Of a DNA stretch of 12,687 nucleotides, positions 1 to 9,127 are shown piece by piece. The stretch comes from CAZHDB01 sp964531225 (GTDB taxonomy: Archaea; Thermoproteota; Thermoprotei_A; Sulfolobales; Desulfurococcaceae). The notes beneath the pieces are model-generated. The model was not told the DNA's origin and made no database searches. It was given only the letters and a program-made list of their open reading frames with translations. Every line of letters starts with the position of its first letter. Position 1 is the first letter of the stretch. The stretch covers positions 1-12,687 of the forward strand of contig CAZHDB010000039.1 in NCBI GenBank assembly GCA_964531225.1, in the 5' to 3' direction. Position numbers and translations under genes: made by a program.

Positions 1-15
1 CCGAGGCAGAATATC

Positions 16-537
16 TTGAGCGAATATAGTGATGAAGAACTTGTAAAAGTATATGATGTAGAGGCAACAATAACATTTATTGAAGCTATAATAGATGGAA
101 CTCCCTATCCTGTACCCCAAAGAACACTAATTACTTGCAAACTTGAGGATGGGCGTGAATTTAGACTCTATTCAGTGCCTATAGACATTGTTGAGATGAT
201 AAGAAAGATCAAGGGCTATGATACTTACATAGAGGAGGAATTCAATGACGATCGAGAAACGTTATATGATATCATACTTACAACACCCAATGCAATAGAT
301 GCTCTCGGCAAACACTTGAGAAGAGTAGTTATAGATTCTATAAATCCGGAAACTTACACGTATTCCGCTACGGCAGAATATGGAGAAGATAAAATGATTA
401 TACGTAGGAAAATGATCCCTAGTCATGCAATACTTCTTGCTCTTATAACACACAAGCCAATCTATGTTAGGAAAGTATTAGTTGATCAGCAAGAAGAATT
501 TAGAGAAGAATCAGAAGAAGATCTAGATATATTCTAA
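16..537 (+). CDS. Bifunctional nuclease-like (BFN/DUF151) domain protein
   Basis: The 173-residue protein carries a BFN/DUF151 domain over roughly residues 12-155. What is seen: an N-terminal strand region (VYDVEATITF), a central segment beginning TLYDIILTTPNAID, then IPSHAILLALITHKPIYV near residues 133-152, which matches the RPSDAIALAL...PIYV signature of the family. The usual Asp of that signature is His here. The C-terminus is a very acidic tail (EEFREESEEDLDIF). Members of the family in bacteria and plants have reported DNase/RNase activity; the archaeal role is not established, so nuclease activity is inference only. The TTG start is chosen because GAGG lies 9 bases upstream at 3-6 and the domain begins soon after; the frame stays open to the window edge, so a longer N-terminus cannot be excluded. 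It converges with rps12, with 6 bp between the stops. Confidence 0.72.
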   Translation: MSEYSDEELVKVYDVEATITFIEAIIDGTPYPVPQRTLITCKLEDGREFRLYSVPIDIVEMIRKIKGYDTYIEEEFNDDRETLYDIILTTPNAIDALGKHLRRVVIDSINPETYTYSATAEYGEDKMIIRRKMIPSHAILLALITHKPIYVRKVLVDQQEEFREESEEDLDIF

Positions 538-546
538 AATATTTTA
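535..546. repeat. 12-bp palindrome joining two convergent stop codons
   Basis: TAAAATATTTTA is a perfect palindrome. Its left end is the TAA of the BFN-domain gene and its right end is the TAA of rps12 read on the minus strand. On both sides the sequence is T-rich in the outgoing direction, so it could sit at the centre of a bidirectional termination zone. An AT-rich palindrome of this size can also arise simply from two convergent TAA codons. Confidence 0.6.
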
Positions 547-987
547 TCTTATAGGTTTCTGTTTCTTACCAAGCCATAAAGCCTTTAACGATACACCATT
601 AACCTTTATAACCTTATAGCGTACACCAGGTATATCGCCCATTGATCGGCCACGTGGCCCGCCTATACCCTCTATTACAACCTCATCATGTTCGTCAATA
701 TAGTTTATACCTCCATCCCATGGAACAAAGGCCGTTACAACCTTACCGTTTTTAGCAAGCTGGACACGTACACATTTACGGACTGCAGAATTTGGCTGCC
801 TAGCCTCAACAGCTACTTTTTCTAGAACAATACCGCGGGCCATAGGAGCTCCTTCAAGTGGATCTACTTTCTTCTTAAGGCCAAGCATCTTGATCTTGAA
901 TTCTCGCTGACTCCATCTAAACTTTAGCCTCTTCTTACGAAGCTTTCTAGCAGCATATAGTCCGTTAGGCGATTTCTTTCCAGTCAT
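544..987 (-). CDS. rps12: Small ribosomal subunit protein uS12 (S12)
   Basis: This 147-residue protein is the archaeal/eukaryal form of uS12, which sits at the 30S decoding centre. The conserved loop ARQPNSAVRKCVRVQL is at about residues 63-78, and the second conserved loop, GGPRGRSMGDIPGVRYKV, follows at about 109-126; the basic N-terminus and KKQKPIR end are typical of archaeal members. Length is normal. The ATG start is supported by GGGGAGAG at 994-1001, six bases upstream. It is the last gene of the RNA polymerase operon as seen here, separated from nusA by 71 bp with a TATA-like element, so it may have additional independent transcription. In many archaea uS7 and EF-1A follow; here a convergent unrelated gene follows instead. 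Confidence 0.97.
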   Translation of the reverse strand: MTGKKSPNGLYAARKLRKKRLKFRWSQREFKIKMLGLKKKVDPLEGAPMARGIVLEKVAVEARQPNSAVRKCVRVQLAKNGKVVTAFVPWDGGINYIDEHDEVVIEGIGGPRGRSMGDIPGVRYKVIKVNGVSLKALWLGKKQKPIR

Positions 988-1015
988 ATTATTCTCTCCC
1001 CAGCTACATCCAATC

Positions 1016-1050
1016 TATATGGGTGTTGTATAGAGGTCTTTAAATATTTG
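1016..1050 (-). promoter_or_regulatory. Possible internal promoter for rps12
   Basis: In the 71-bp gap after nusA the minus strand reads CAAATATTTAAAGACC, with a TTTAAA box at 1039-1044. A start about 26 bases downstream would fall near 1016, giving a leader of about 29 bases that keeps the GGGGAG ribosome site. This is the only sizeable gap in the operon. Motif inspection only. Confidence 0.35.
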
Positions 1051-1058
1051 TCTAATCC

Positions 1059-1493
1059 CTAAGCTATGATCACATTATCTACTCCAAAATATCTCTTAAG
1101 CAGTAGTCTTGCACGAGCAACATTTTTACCATTCTTGCCAATAGCTATACCCTTATCACTAGGATCTACACTAACATATATAGTTTTCTTACCTCCACGT
1201 TGTACAACTCTAACATCACGTACCCTAGCTGGTATTAGTGCATATCTAGCCATTTCTTCAAGTTTATCGCTATACCCTACAACCTCAATATTACGTCCTA
1301 TGATCTTCCGTAGCTTCTGTATATGTAAACCTCTAGGTCCTATGGCTTGGCTTATTTCATGAGGGCTTACAATAAATATTATGCGATTAAATTCATCATC
1401 AATAATACAATCTATAACATGAACACCTGTTAATTCATGTAATAGAGCCATATATCTTAGTTCTTCAGGTGTTAGTTTAACACCAATACCCAC
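1059..1493 (-). CDS. nusA: Archaeal NusA-like transcription elongation/termination factor
   Basis: This 144-residue protein matches the archaeal NusA, which consists only of two KH RNA-binding domains and lacks the bacterial N-terminal polymerase-binding and S1 domains. The GxxG loops are visible as GPRG (residues 52-55, KH1) and GKNG (residues 119-122, KH2). It begins with a GTG two bases after the rpl30e stop; the GAGGTG upstream is 11 bases from the start, slightly far but the best candidate, and translational coupling is likely. Archaeal NusA is thought to bind RNA in transcription; its exact role is less clear than in bacteria. Its position between rpl30e and rps12 is the classical archaeal gene order. 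Confidence 0.94.
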   Translation of the reverse strand: MGIGVKLTPEELRYMALLHELTGVHVIDCIIDDEFNRIIFIVSPHEISQAIGPRGLHIQKLRKIIGRNIEVVGYSDKLEEMARYALIPARVRDVRVVQRGGKKTIYVSVDPSDKGIAIGKNGKNVARARLLLKRYFGVDNVIIA

Positions 1494-1495
1494 GT

Positions 1496-1828
1496 CTATG
1501 TCTTCACCTCACCGTGTTCCTTAATCAGCTCAATAATATTTGACTGGCCCGGATCAATTATAGCCAACGCAGCAATACTAAAAGGTTTTCCACAGACAGC
1601 TCCAAGCTCCATATTTGTGCCGGGAAACTCGTACACAGGTATTTTAGCTAATTTTGCATAGTACAATATATCTTTTTTCACCTCAGGAGGAGCATTTCTA
1701 GCCAATACTATAAGCTTTGTCTTACCAAGCTTAGCTAATTTAATAGTCTTCTTTGTACCAATAACTACACTACCAGTTTTAAAAACCATTTGAAGTTCAC
1801 GGGCGAAATCTGTTACGCTAAGACTCAT
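1496..1828 (-). CDS. rpl30e: Large ribosomal subunit protein eL30 (L30e)
   Basis: The 110-residue product belongs to the L7Ae/L30e/Gadd45 RNA-binding fold. The signature region GTNMELGAVCGKPFSIAALA, about residues 70-89, is diagnostic, as are the N-terminal block GSVVIGTKKTIKLAKLGKTKLIVLARNAPPE segments (about residues 19-49). It binds rRNA, probably at a kink-turn. The ATG start overlaps the rpoA2 stop by four bases (ATGA), and AGGTG lies seven bases upstream inside rpoA2, so translation is probably coupled. Length is normal for archaea. Confidence 0.96.
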   Translation of the reverse strand: MSLSVTDFARELQMVFKTGSVVIGTKKTIKLAKLGKTKLIVLARNAPPEVKKDILYYAKLAKIPVYEFPGTNMELGAVCGKPFSIAALAIIDPGQSNIIELIKEHGEVKT

Positions 1829-3066
1829 TCTTTTTCACCTTTCTCCTCTTCACTAACAAGCCTCATATACAATTCAACTATGCCAGTACCTAAAGGTATG
1901 GGTTGGCCTATTATTACGTTTTCCGTTACTCCAGCGAGAGGATCCATTTCGCCTGCAATAGCGGCTTCAGCAAGTTTTTGTACAGTCATTTCAAAGGCTG
2001 CTTTAGCAAGCACGCTTGGCTTCTCACCAGCTACTCCATGGCGTCCAACCTGTTTAACTGTACCACTCCATGTCATTGTATCAGCTACAAGCATTACATG
2101 CCTAATATCAACATCTAAACCTTGATCCTCAAGTACATTCATGATCTCTCTTATGATTGCTGTACGAGCAGCTTCTATACCAAGCACTTCTTCTACTTCC
2201 TTAATATTATTAGTAAAAACCTTTCTATAATCAACACCTGGTACCTTCATAACATCAAGTAAATTACTTCCCTCAGCAATCAACACATATTCTTCCTTCT
2301 CAGTACCATCAGGCTGTGGAACAGCCCTCTTCTGAATAATTACCTTATTAATTCCCTTGACACCCTTAATCCTTACGTTAAATATTTTCCTCCTAATTCT
2401 CTCGATCTTTGTATAATCAGGTATGGTTTTCCACTGTATGTATACTATACCATTATACTCATCAACATCTATATCTCCAAGCTTCAGCTTCTCAAGAGCC
2501 TTATGTACATCCTCTATAGATACGCCCTTATCCTCCATCATAGACTTATCAAGCTCTACAGTAACACCCATTAGCGGATCAACATCTATTCTTTTAGCAA
2601 TATTCTCAATAGTCGTTGTCTCAATACGTCTCTGGACTTCACGAGCCTTCTCCTCACTATATTTATGCTCCTCATCAAGATAGATCTCCATAATAGGCGT
2701 ACCAGGCTTCTTACGTGCATCAACGATCTCTATAAGCCTTGGAAGGCCTAGAGTTACGTTAAACTCACGTACACCAGCATAGTGAAATGTACGGAGAGTC
2801 ATTTGTGTAGATGGCTCGCCTATACTTTGTGCTGCAACCGTTCCGACAGCTTCCCCAGGTTCAACAAGAGATTTCTTATACCTATCAATAATCTCCTTAA
2901 TAATTTCATCAAGTTCTTCATAAGTTAACCCATATCTCTCCCAAGTCTTAATTAATTGATCCATTGTATCATTATATATAGCTTCACTAACAAATCCTTT
3001 TAAATTCTTTTCAAGATAAGATATTAGTTCATCTTTTGATTCTATAGGCCTATCCTTCGAATTCAT
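1825..3066 (-). CDS. rpoA2: RNA polymerase subunit Rpo1C (A'')
   Basis: This is the C-terminal part of the largest polymerase subunit, which archaea encode separately. The trigger-loop region is clear: GEAVGTVAAQSIGEPSTQ followed by MTLRTFHYAGV, at about residues 72-99 of the product, and the clamp/C-terminal segment with VGRHGVAGEKPSVLAKAAFE and IIGQPIPLGTG near the end. The start is set at the ATG at 3066, giving 413 residues: it overlaps the rpoA1 stop as ATGA, and GGGTGGAG lies just upstream. A GTG at 3075 would add three residues (416 in all) but falls inside that ribosome site. Together with Rpo1N and Rpo2 it builds the catalytic core. Confidence 0.97.
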   Translation of the reverse strand: MNSKDRPIESKDELISYLEKNLKGFVSEAIYNDTMDQLIKTWERYGLTYEELDEIIKEIIDRYKKSLVEPGEAVGTVAAQSIGEPSTQMTLRTFHYAGVREFNVTLGLPRLIEIVDARKKPGTPIMEIYLDEEHKYSEEKAREVQRRIETTTIENIAKRIDVDPLMGVTVELDKSMMEDKGVSIEDVHKALEKLKLGDIDVDEYNGIVYIQWKTIPDYTKIERIRRKIFNVRIKGVKGINKVIIQKRAVPQPDGTEKEEYVLIAEGSNLLDVMKVPGVDYRKVFTNNIKEVEEVLGIEAARTAIIREIMNVLEDQGLDVDIRHVMLVADTMTWSGTVKQVGRHGVAGEKPSVLAKAAFEMTVQKLAEAAIAGEMDPLAGVTENVIIGQPIPLGTGIVELYMRLVSEEEKGEKE

Positions 3067-5714
3067 GTTCTCCACCCAATAACCTTTTCAATAACACGTT
3101 CAACCTTTACGGCCTTACCATGATCACTCCACATAGGATCCACGCCATCCTCACCATAGCGGAACTGTACAATTTCTCCAGTAGGCATACGCACAGTACC
3201 ATCATATTCCACCCTTAGATCCTGTAGAGCATTAATAAGCCTACGCTGCATGTAGCCACTTTGACTAGTACGTACGGCAGTATCAACTAGTCCTTCGCGA
3301 CCAGCCGCTGCATGGAAGAACATTTCAACAGGTGTTAATCCCTCTGCAAAACCATGAGCCACGAAACCACGTGCCTCCGGACCAAGATCTCCTGGTTTGA
3401 AGTGTGGTAATGTACGATTATAGTATCCACGTACTATGCGGTGTCCACGCACAGTCTGTTGTCCAAGCAATGCAGCCATTTGTGTAAGGTTTACTGGATT
3501 ACCACGCGCACCAGTACGAGCCATTACTATTACTGGATTACGTAGGTTGAAATATGGTGTAATAGCTTCAGCAACATCATCAAGCAATCTCTTAGACAGT
3601 AAGTCAATTATTTCTTCCTCAAGAGTTTCTTCAAGAGTTCTACCAGGCCTAGGCTCTAGTTCTCCACGCTTATACTTTTCAATTAACTCAAATACCTCCC
3701 TACGCTTCTCTTCAATAATCTCCTTAACTTTTTTCATAGCTTCAGGAGGTAATACTACATGATCATATGAAAGTGTTAGTCCATGCTTCTCGGCATAGCG
3801 TATAAACATCCTATATGCATTATCCATAAACTTTCTAGCTACGTCTTCACCGTATTCTTTAACAAGCCAATGCAATAAACTCTCAGGCTCCTCTCTACCG
3901 ATACTGGCTTTATCAAGTACGCCTTCTAATAATATACCCTTCTTAATAATAACTATACTATCATGTGGACAGTCTTCATCAATACATGCTAGTGTGGCAG
4001 CCTTACCAATAGTAGCCCTTCTCTTATAGTTTAGATCTTTTGGAAGGAATAAGCTGACAAGTTGTTTACCAGTCCAATAGGGGCCAGGCTTTAATATAGC
4101 TGGTTCCGGTAATGGACCACGATATCCGGCTACACCGAGTAAGTCTATAACGTCATCCCTTGTAAGCAATGTAGACTTGGCCGTTAATAAATAAGCACCA
4201 CTAATATAATCCTGCAAACCACCAATAATAGGCCCGCCATATCTAGGACTTAAAATATGTTTCTCTACAAGCATTAGTATACGTGCTTCAGCACGAGCTT
4301 CTTCACTCTGTGGTACATGGAGATTCATTTCATCTCCATCGAAATCGGCATTATATGGTGGACAGACAAGTAAGTTTAATCTAAAGGTCTTATAAGGAAG
4401 AACCTTAACCACATGAGCCATGACAGAAATACGGTGTAGACTTGGCTGACGGTTAAACAATACTATGTCTCCATCCATGAGGTGTCTTTCAACAATATAT
4501 CCAGGCGTTAATGCTTCAGCCTGAGCCTTCCTATCGACAAACCTAAGATCTATACGCCTACCATCAGGCTTTATGATATAGTTTGCACCAGGCCATTTCT
4601 CAGGTCCATTGAGTATTAGTTTTCTAAGGAAATCAATATTCCATGGAGTGACTTTTTCTGGCACTGTCAATATCTTAGCAACATCTACTGGCACACCTAC
4701 TTCATCGATACTCAAGTTAGGATCAGGACTAATGACTGTACGTGCAGAAAAGTCTACACGTTTACCGCTAAGACTACCACGGAAACGTCCTTCCTTACCC
4801 TTAAGTCTCTGAGCAATACCTTTCAATATCTTACCACTACGATGTCTTGCAGGACTAATGCCTGGAACTTCATTGTCAAAATACGTTGCTATGTGATACT
4901 GTAATAGCTCCCACTCCTCTTCAATAATTGCATTCGGGGCACCGCTTTCAATGTGTTCACGTAATCTATTATTCACACGAACTATATCAACTAGCTTATG
5001 AGTTAGATCATCTTCACTACGTATACCCGTTTCTAGCAGAATTGATGGACGCACCGCCTTGGGAGGTATCGGCAAAACAGTTAAAACCATCCATTCAGGC
5101 CTTGCCTCTAAAGGATCTCCTCCGAGAAGTCTGACATCATCGTTAATGATCTTTTCAAGACGTTTACGTATATCTGCGGGAGTTAATCTTACAACTCCTT
5201 CTTCACGTTCTTCATAGAAAATATATGGTTTTTCAAGCCTGATTCTATATTGTTTAGCACCGCAGTGGGGACACTCCATCTGCTTAGAGGCTTTTCTACG
5301 GATATATTCTATGAGTCTCTTCCTTAAAGGATCGGCGCCTATTTTCTCAAGACGTGTTAGTAGATCCAGATATCTCTGGGTTTCTCCTGGCTCAAGAAGA
5401 ATTCTGCCGCAAAGTCTACATGTTGATTTTAGGTAAATAAGTATGTGTTTCACAAAACTTACATGTATAACTGGTCTTGCAAGTTCTATATGGGCAAAAT
5501 GTCCTGGACAACTATCTCTTGTATTACCACATATAGGGCATACTTCACGAGGCTCTATGGCTCCTAGTCTACGATCCGTTATTCCTCCATCAATTGGCAT
5601 TCCATCGTTATCGTAGACCTCTGGAGTAAATATGGTTGTAACACTTATTTTTCTAATCTCATCTGGACTTAAGATGCCAAACTTTATAGCTCCAATTCTA
5701 CGGGCCCTAAACAT
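3063..5714 (-). CDS. rpoA1: RNA polymerase subunit Rpo1N (A')
   Basis: This 883-residue protein is the catalytic N-terminal part of the largest RNA polymerase subunit. Visible in order: the zinc-binding clamp motif C59-x2-C62-x6-C69-x2-H72; a second cysteine set C99/C102 and C148/C151; the NRQPSLHR motif at 421-428; the active-site NADFDGD at 455-461, whose Asp 457, 459 and 461 hold the catalytic Mg2+; and the bridge helix region around 790-830 (HAAAGREGLVDTAVRTSQSG). The length is normal for a crenarchaeon. The ATG start is supported by GAGGT seven bases upstream within the end of rpoB, and it lies only five bases after the rpoB stop. The 3' end overlaps rpoA2 by four bases. Confidence 0.98.
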   Translation of the reverse strand: MFRARRIGAIKFGILSPDEIRKISVTTIFTPEVYDNDGMPIDGGITDRRLGAIEPREVCPICGNTRDSCPGHFAHIELARPVIHVSFVKHILIYLKSTCRLCGRILLEPGETQRYLDLLTRLEKIGADPLRKRLIEYIRRKASKQMECPHCGAKQYRIRLEKPYIFYEEREEGVVRLTPADIRKRLEKIINDDVRLLGGDPLEARPEWMVLTVLPIPPKAVRPSILLETGIRSEDDLTHKLVDIVRVNNRLREHIESGAPNAIIEEEWELLQYHIATYFDNEVPGISPARHRSGKILKGIAQRLKGKEGRFRGSLSGKRVDFSARTVISPDPNLSIDEVGVPVDVAKILTVPEKVTPWNIDFLRKLILNGPEKWPGANYIIKPDGRRIDLRFVDRKAQAEALTPGYIVERHLMDGDIVLFNRQPSLHRISVMAHVVKVLPYKTFRLNLLVCPPYNADFDGDEMNLHVPQSEEARAEARILMLVEKHILSPRYGGPIIGGLQDYISGAYLLTAKSTLLTRDDVIDLLGVAGYRGPLPEPAILKPGPYWTGKQLVSLFLPKDLNYKRRATIGKAATLACIDEDCPHDSIVIIKKGILLEGVLDKASIGREEPESLLHWLVKEYGEDVARKFMDNAYRMFIRYAEKHGLTLSYDHVVLPPEAMKKVKEIIEEKRREVFELIEKYKRGELEPRPGRTLEETLEEEIIDLLSKRLLDDVAEAITPYFNLRNPVIVMARTGARGNPVNLTQMAALLGQQTVRGHRIVRGYYNRTLPHFKPGDLGPEARGFVAHGFAEGLTPVEMFFHAAAGREGLVDTAVRTSQSGYMQRRLINALQDLRVEYDGTVRMPTGEIVQFRYGEDGVDPMWSDHGKAVKVERVIEKVIGWRT

Positions 5715-5719
5715 TTTGA

Positions 5720-8700
5720 TTACCTCTTCCTACCACTAACTATATCTTCCAGCTTAAGCCTAGGCATAATACACATGCTCATAAGTTCTTGTAGAAGAAG
5801 CTTAAATGCGTATGATACTTCAACTGGATAAAGCTTACCCTTATCTCCGTGGACAGGACATATATACTTGCCCTTATTCCTATCATACCATCCAATATGA
5901 CCGCATAATTCACATACATAGACTATTGTACGATCACTTTTGTCAAGCAATTGCTCCTTAAGAAGTAATGCGGCTCCATGGCCAACTAAACAGTCTCTCT
6001 CCATCTCACCCCAACGTAGACCGCCCATACGAGCCCTGCCTTCAACAGGCTGTCTTGTAAGAATTTGTACTGGCCCACGTGCTCTAGCATGTATCTTATC
6101 AGCTACCATGTGGTGTAATTTCTGGTAATAGACTATGCCTATGAATACTGGGTTCTGTAATAGCTCACCAGTACGTCCATCATACATAGCTTCTTCACCG
6201 GTATCAGAATAGCCTAGTCTTCTCAATGTAAGCTTAATGTTCTCAATAGATTCCTTATAGAATGGTGTGGCATCAATTAATCTCCCCTCAAGAGCAGCTA
6301 CTTTGCCAGCAATGCTCTCAATAAGTTGTCCAACAGTCATACGGCTTGGAAATGCATGTGGATTAATAATTAGATCCGGTACGATGCCCTCCTCTGTAAA
6401 TGGCATATCCTCTTGTGGTACAAGTAGACCAATAACGCCTTTCTGTCCATGGCGGCTTGCAAACTTGTCTCCAAGCTCGGGTATTCTTAAATCACGTACA
6501 CGGACTTTTACGAGCTTATTGCCTTCAGAATCAGTCGTTATTAGTACAGTATCTACAATGCCTTTCTCGCCATGTCTTGTAACAATGCTTGTATCTTGTC
6601 TAACAAACCCTGTGCCCACACCATATTCTTGTACAGTTAGAAATCTAGGTGGGCTAGTCTTACCTATAAGTACATCACCGCCTTTAACAGGGGTTTCAGG
6701 AACTACAATGCCATCTTCCTCAAGTTTCTCATAAGCTTTAGGACCACGATACCCTTTGACATGTGGTGGTGGCATTTCTACACGATCTTCTTGTCCGCCT
6801 GGATACTTATATTCCACAGTGCTATATAGTCTAAAGAATGTACTCCTTCCAAGACCGCGGTCAACACTACTTTTATTCATTATTAAGGCATCCTCTATGT
6901 TATAACCTGTAAAGCTCATTACTGCTACAACCATGTTTTGGCCAGCTGGACGAGTATTAAATCCTATAATATCCATTACACGTGTCTGGACAAGCGGTTT
7001 TTGTGGATAATGAAGGAAGTGGCCACGTGTATCCATACGGCGCTGGTAATTTGCTGCATAAAGTCCTAGAGCCTGCTTAGCCATTGCTGCTTCATAAGTA
7101 TTACGTGGACTCTGGTTATGCTCCGGATAAGGTATCAATGAAGCCGTTATACCTAGAATAGCTGGTGTCCATACCTCCATATGGGTATGCTCCGGAGTGA
7201 TCTCTTCCGGATCCAATGATATATAAGCGTTCTCTTCTTCATCAGCATCTAGGAATTCAACAATACCATTCTCAACAAGATCTGTAAATGTCCATTTACC
7301 CTCCTTGAGTTTCTTTATGTGTTCAGGCTTTAGCTTAAGCTCTCCATCCTCTACAACAAATAATAGTCTCCTAATACGCCCTGGATCAGTATTTACAAAT
7401 ACTTCATTTGTATGTTTAGTAACTATATGGGCAATATTTACTTCGGGGCTAACTTCTCCACGGCGCCTAAGCCTGCGGACATCATTAGCAAGTTTTGCAC
7501 CATCAGGATGATATCCTATAAGTTTACCATTAAGATAGACACGGCTCCAAGTGAGAAACGCCTCTGGACCCTTCTTCTTAGCCTCCTCAATAATCTTATC
7601 AATAGGTATAACACCGAGATTTCTAAGAATAGGTTCAACTGTTGACTCTGGTATTCCAACACTTACACTAGCCATTAACGCTAGATTCTTAACTAGTCCA
7701 ATATTCTGGCCCTCTGGAGACTCAAATGGACATATACGGCCCCATTGTGTAGGATGAAGTTCACGAGCTTCAAAGTGCGGCTGACTACGAGCTAATGGTG
7801 ATACTACACGTCTTAAATGACTAAGTGTACTCATAAGATTAGTACGATCTAGTAACTGGCTTACACCAGTCTTACCGCCCGGCCAATTACCAGTAGCCAT
7901 TGCATGAAGTATTCTATCGGTTAATATACCTGGTTTTAACGCACTTCTAAGATCGGCTTTACGGTGCCTGCTAAATGTTTTCTCAATAGTATTCTTTAAC
8001 TCACGTACAAAATAATTTGTAAGATGATATCTTAATAGCTGGGCCAGGAGTTCTCCAGCTAATTTAAGCCTCTTATTTCTATAATGATCTTTGTCATCGG
8101 GTTTCCTCCATCCCTTTACAAGTTCAAGTAATTTACACGCCATTTGCCCTATAAAGTACGCTTTTTTCTTACGATCTTCAGGCCTATTACCTATATGTGG
8201 TAGTAAGTGTTCGTCAAGCATTAATTTAGCACGTTCAATACGGGCCGCCCTAGGCTGACCTATAGCTATACGGGAACCTATATAGTCTAGTGCATCCTCT
8301 ACAGTCTCTATATCACGTGCCTTCATGAGGCTTGGAAGCATCTCTTTTTGTATTTCTGGATCAAGGCTTACAGCATAGACTATATCTTCGTCACGCTGAA
8401 GACCTAATGCCCTCATAAGGATCGTTATAGGTATTCTTAAACCCTGTAAATTAGCGTAGAGAATACCATCTTTCCTCCTCTCAATAACTAATTGGCTTCT
8501 ACGGCCACGTGCTACACTAATAACCTTTGCAATATGCGTTGCAGCACTACCCTCAGCAGCTTTATCGACAAGAACATTATTACTAGCTAGGTCCTCTTGA
8601 GCTATGAGTACACGTTCACTACCATTAATTATAAAGTAACCACCAGGATCCTTAGGATCCTCTCCAGCCTCAACAAGTTCCTCTGGCGACATTTGACTAA

Positions 8701-9106
8701 GTGGATCAATTTTTGACTTAAGCATTACTGGGAGATTCATGAGCAATATTTCGTATGGACCATAATAGTCTCCTTCAATCTCTACATGAAACTTAAGATA
8801 GACTGGAGAAGCATATGTCAGGTTTCTAAGACGACATTCTATAGGCTTTACTTCCTCCTCATAACCCTCTACTTCCTTAACCTTTGGTCTATCAATTCTT
8901 ATGTCATCAATTACTATTTTACCACGTATTTGAGGTACTGGTATTTCACTATACTCTCTAATAATCTCGTGTATTCCTCTCTCTATGAAATCATTATAAC
9001 TATCGAGATGCTGTCTCACGAGACCTTTCTCACGAAAATAAGCTTCTAAAACAACCCATCTATCATCTGGTGTAGGAAAAACCTTTTGGGACAAACTATT
9101 ATTCAA
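5720..9106 (-). CDS. rpoB: RNA polymerase subunit Rpo2 (B), undivided
   Basis: The 1128-residue product is the second-largest RNA polymerase subunit as a single chain, the crenarchaeal arrangement; many euryarchaea split it into B' and B''. Motifs seen: the fork region HPTQWGRICPFESPEG at 451-466, GDKFASRHGQKG at 879-890 (substrate/active-site lysines), GGLRWGEMERDCL at 1028-1040, and a C-terminal zinc motif C1065-x2-C1068 ... C1083-x2-H1086, with His as the fourth ligand position. The start is a TTG; a strong ribosome site GGAGGGTGAT lies seven bases upstream, which settles this choice. It follows rpoH by 21 bp and precedes rpoA1 by 5 bp, so all are one transcription unit. Confidence 0.98.
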   Translation of the reverse strand: MNNSLSQKVFPTPDDRWVVLEAYFREKGLVRQHLDSYNDFIERGIHEIIREYSEIPVPQIRGKIVIDDIRIDRPKVKEVEGYEEEVKPIECRLRNLTYASPVYLKFHVEIEGDYYGPYEILLMNLPVMLKSKIDPLSQMSPEELVEAGEDPKDPGGYFIINGSERVLIAQEDLASNNVLVDKAAEGSAATHIAKVISVARGRRSQLVIERRKDGILYANLQGLRIPITILMRALGLQRDEDIVYAVSLDPEIQKEMLPSLMKARDIETVEDALDYIGSRIAIGQPRAARIERAKLMLDEHLLPHIGNRPEDRKKKAYFIGQMACKLLELVKGWRKPDDKDHYRNKRLKLAGELLAQLLRYHLTNYFVRELKNTIEKTFSRHRKADLRSALKPGILTDRILHAMATGNWPGGKTGVSQLLDRTNLMSTLSHLRRVVSPLARSQPHFEARELHPTQWGRICPFESPEGQNIGLVKNLALMASVSVGIPESTVEPILRNLGVIPIDKIIEEAKKKGPEAFLTWSRVYLNGKLIGYHPDGAKLANDVRRLRRRGEVSPEVNIAHIVTKHTNEVFVNTDPGRIRRLLFVVEDGELKLKPEHIKKLKEGKWTFTDLVENGIVEFLDADEEENAYISLDPEEITPEHTHMEVWTPAILGITASLIPYPEHNQSPRNTYEAAMAKQALGLYAANYQRRMDTRGHFLHYPQKPLVQTRVMDIIGFNTRPAGQNMVVAVMSFTGYNIEDALIMNKSSVDRGLGRSTFFRLYSTVEYKYPGGQEDRVEMPPPHVKGYRGPKAYEKLEEDGIVVPETPVKGGDVLIGKTSPPRFLTVQEYGVGTGFVRQDTSIVTRHGEKGIVDTVLITTDSEGNKLVKVRVRDLRIPELGDKFASRHGQKGVIGLLVPQEDMPFTEEGIVPDLIINPHAFPSRMTVGQLIESIAGKVAALEGRLIDATPFYKESIENIKLTLRRLGYSDTGEEAMYDGRTGELLQNPVFIGIVYYQKLHHMVADKIHARARGPVQILTRQPVEGRARMGGLRWGEMERDCLVGHGAALLLKEQLLDKSDRTIVYVCELCGHIGWYDRNKGKYICPVHGDKGKLYPVEVSYAFKLLLQELMSMCIMPRLKLEDIVSGRKR

Positions 9107-9113
9107 TTAAAAT

Positions 9114-9123
9114 ATCACCCTCC
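9114..9123 (-). promoter_or_regulatory. Strong ribosome-binding site deciding the rpoB TTG start
   Basis: GGAGGGTGAT on the minus strand sits seven bases before the TTG at 9106. It is the longest match to the 16S rRNA 3' end that I see in the window and justifies the non-ATG start of a highly expressed gene. Confidence 0.75.
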
Positions 9124-9127
9124 AAAC

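Noticed and set aside
6267..6734. 155-codon plus-strand frame
   Set aside because: It is a shadow of rpoB, Ser/Pro/Leu-rich as expected for the antisense of a conserved gene.
8786..9049. Open frame on the plus strand with a hydrophobic, membrane-like translation
   Set aside because: It lies wholly within rpoB on the other strand; the hydrophobicity is an antisense artefact and it has no ribosome site or family resemblance.
5720..9106. A split rpoB or frameshift
   Set aside because: The frame is continuous over 1128 codons with all conserved blocks in order.
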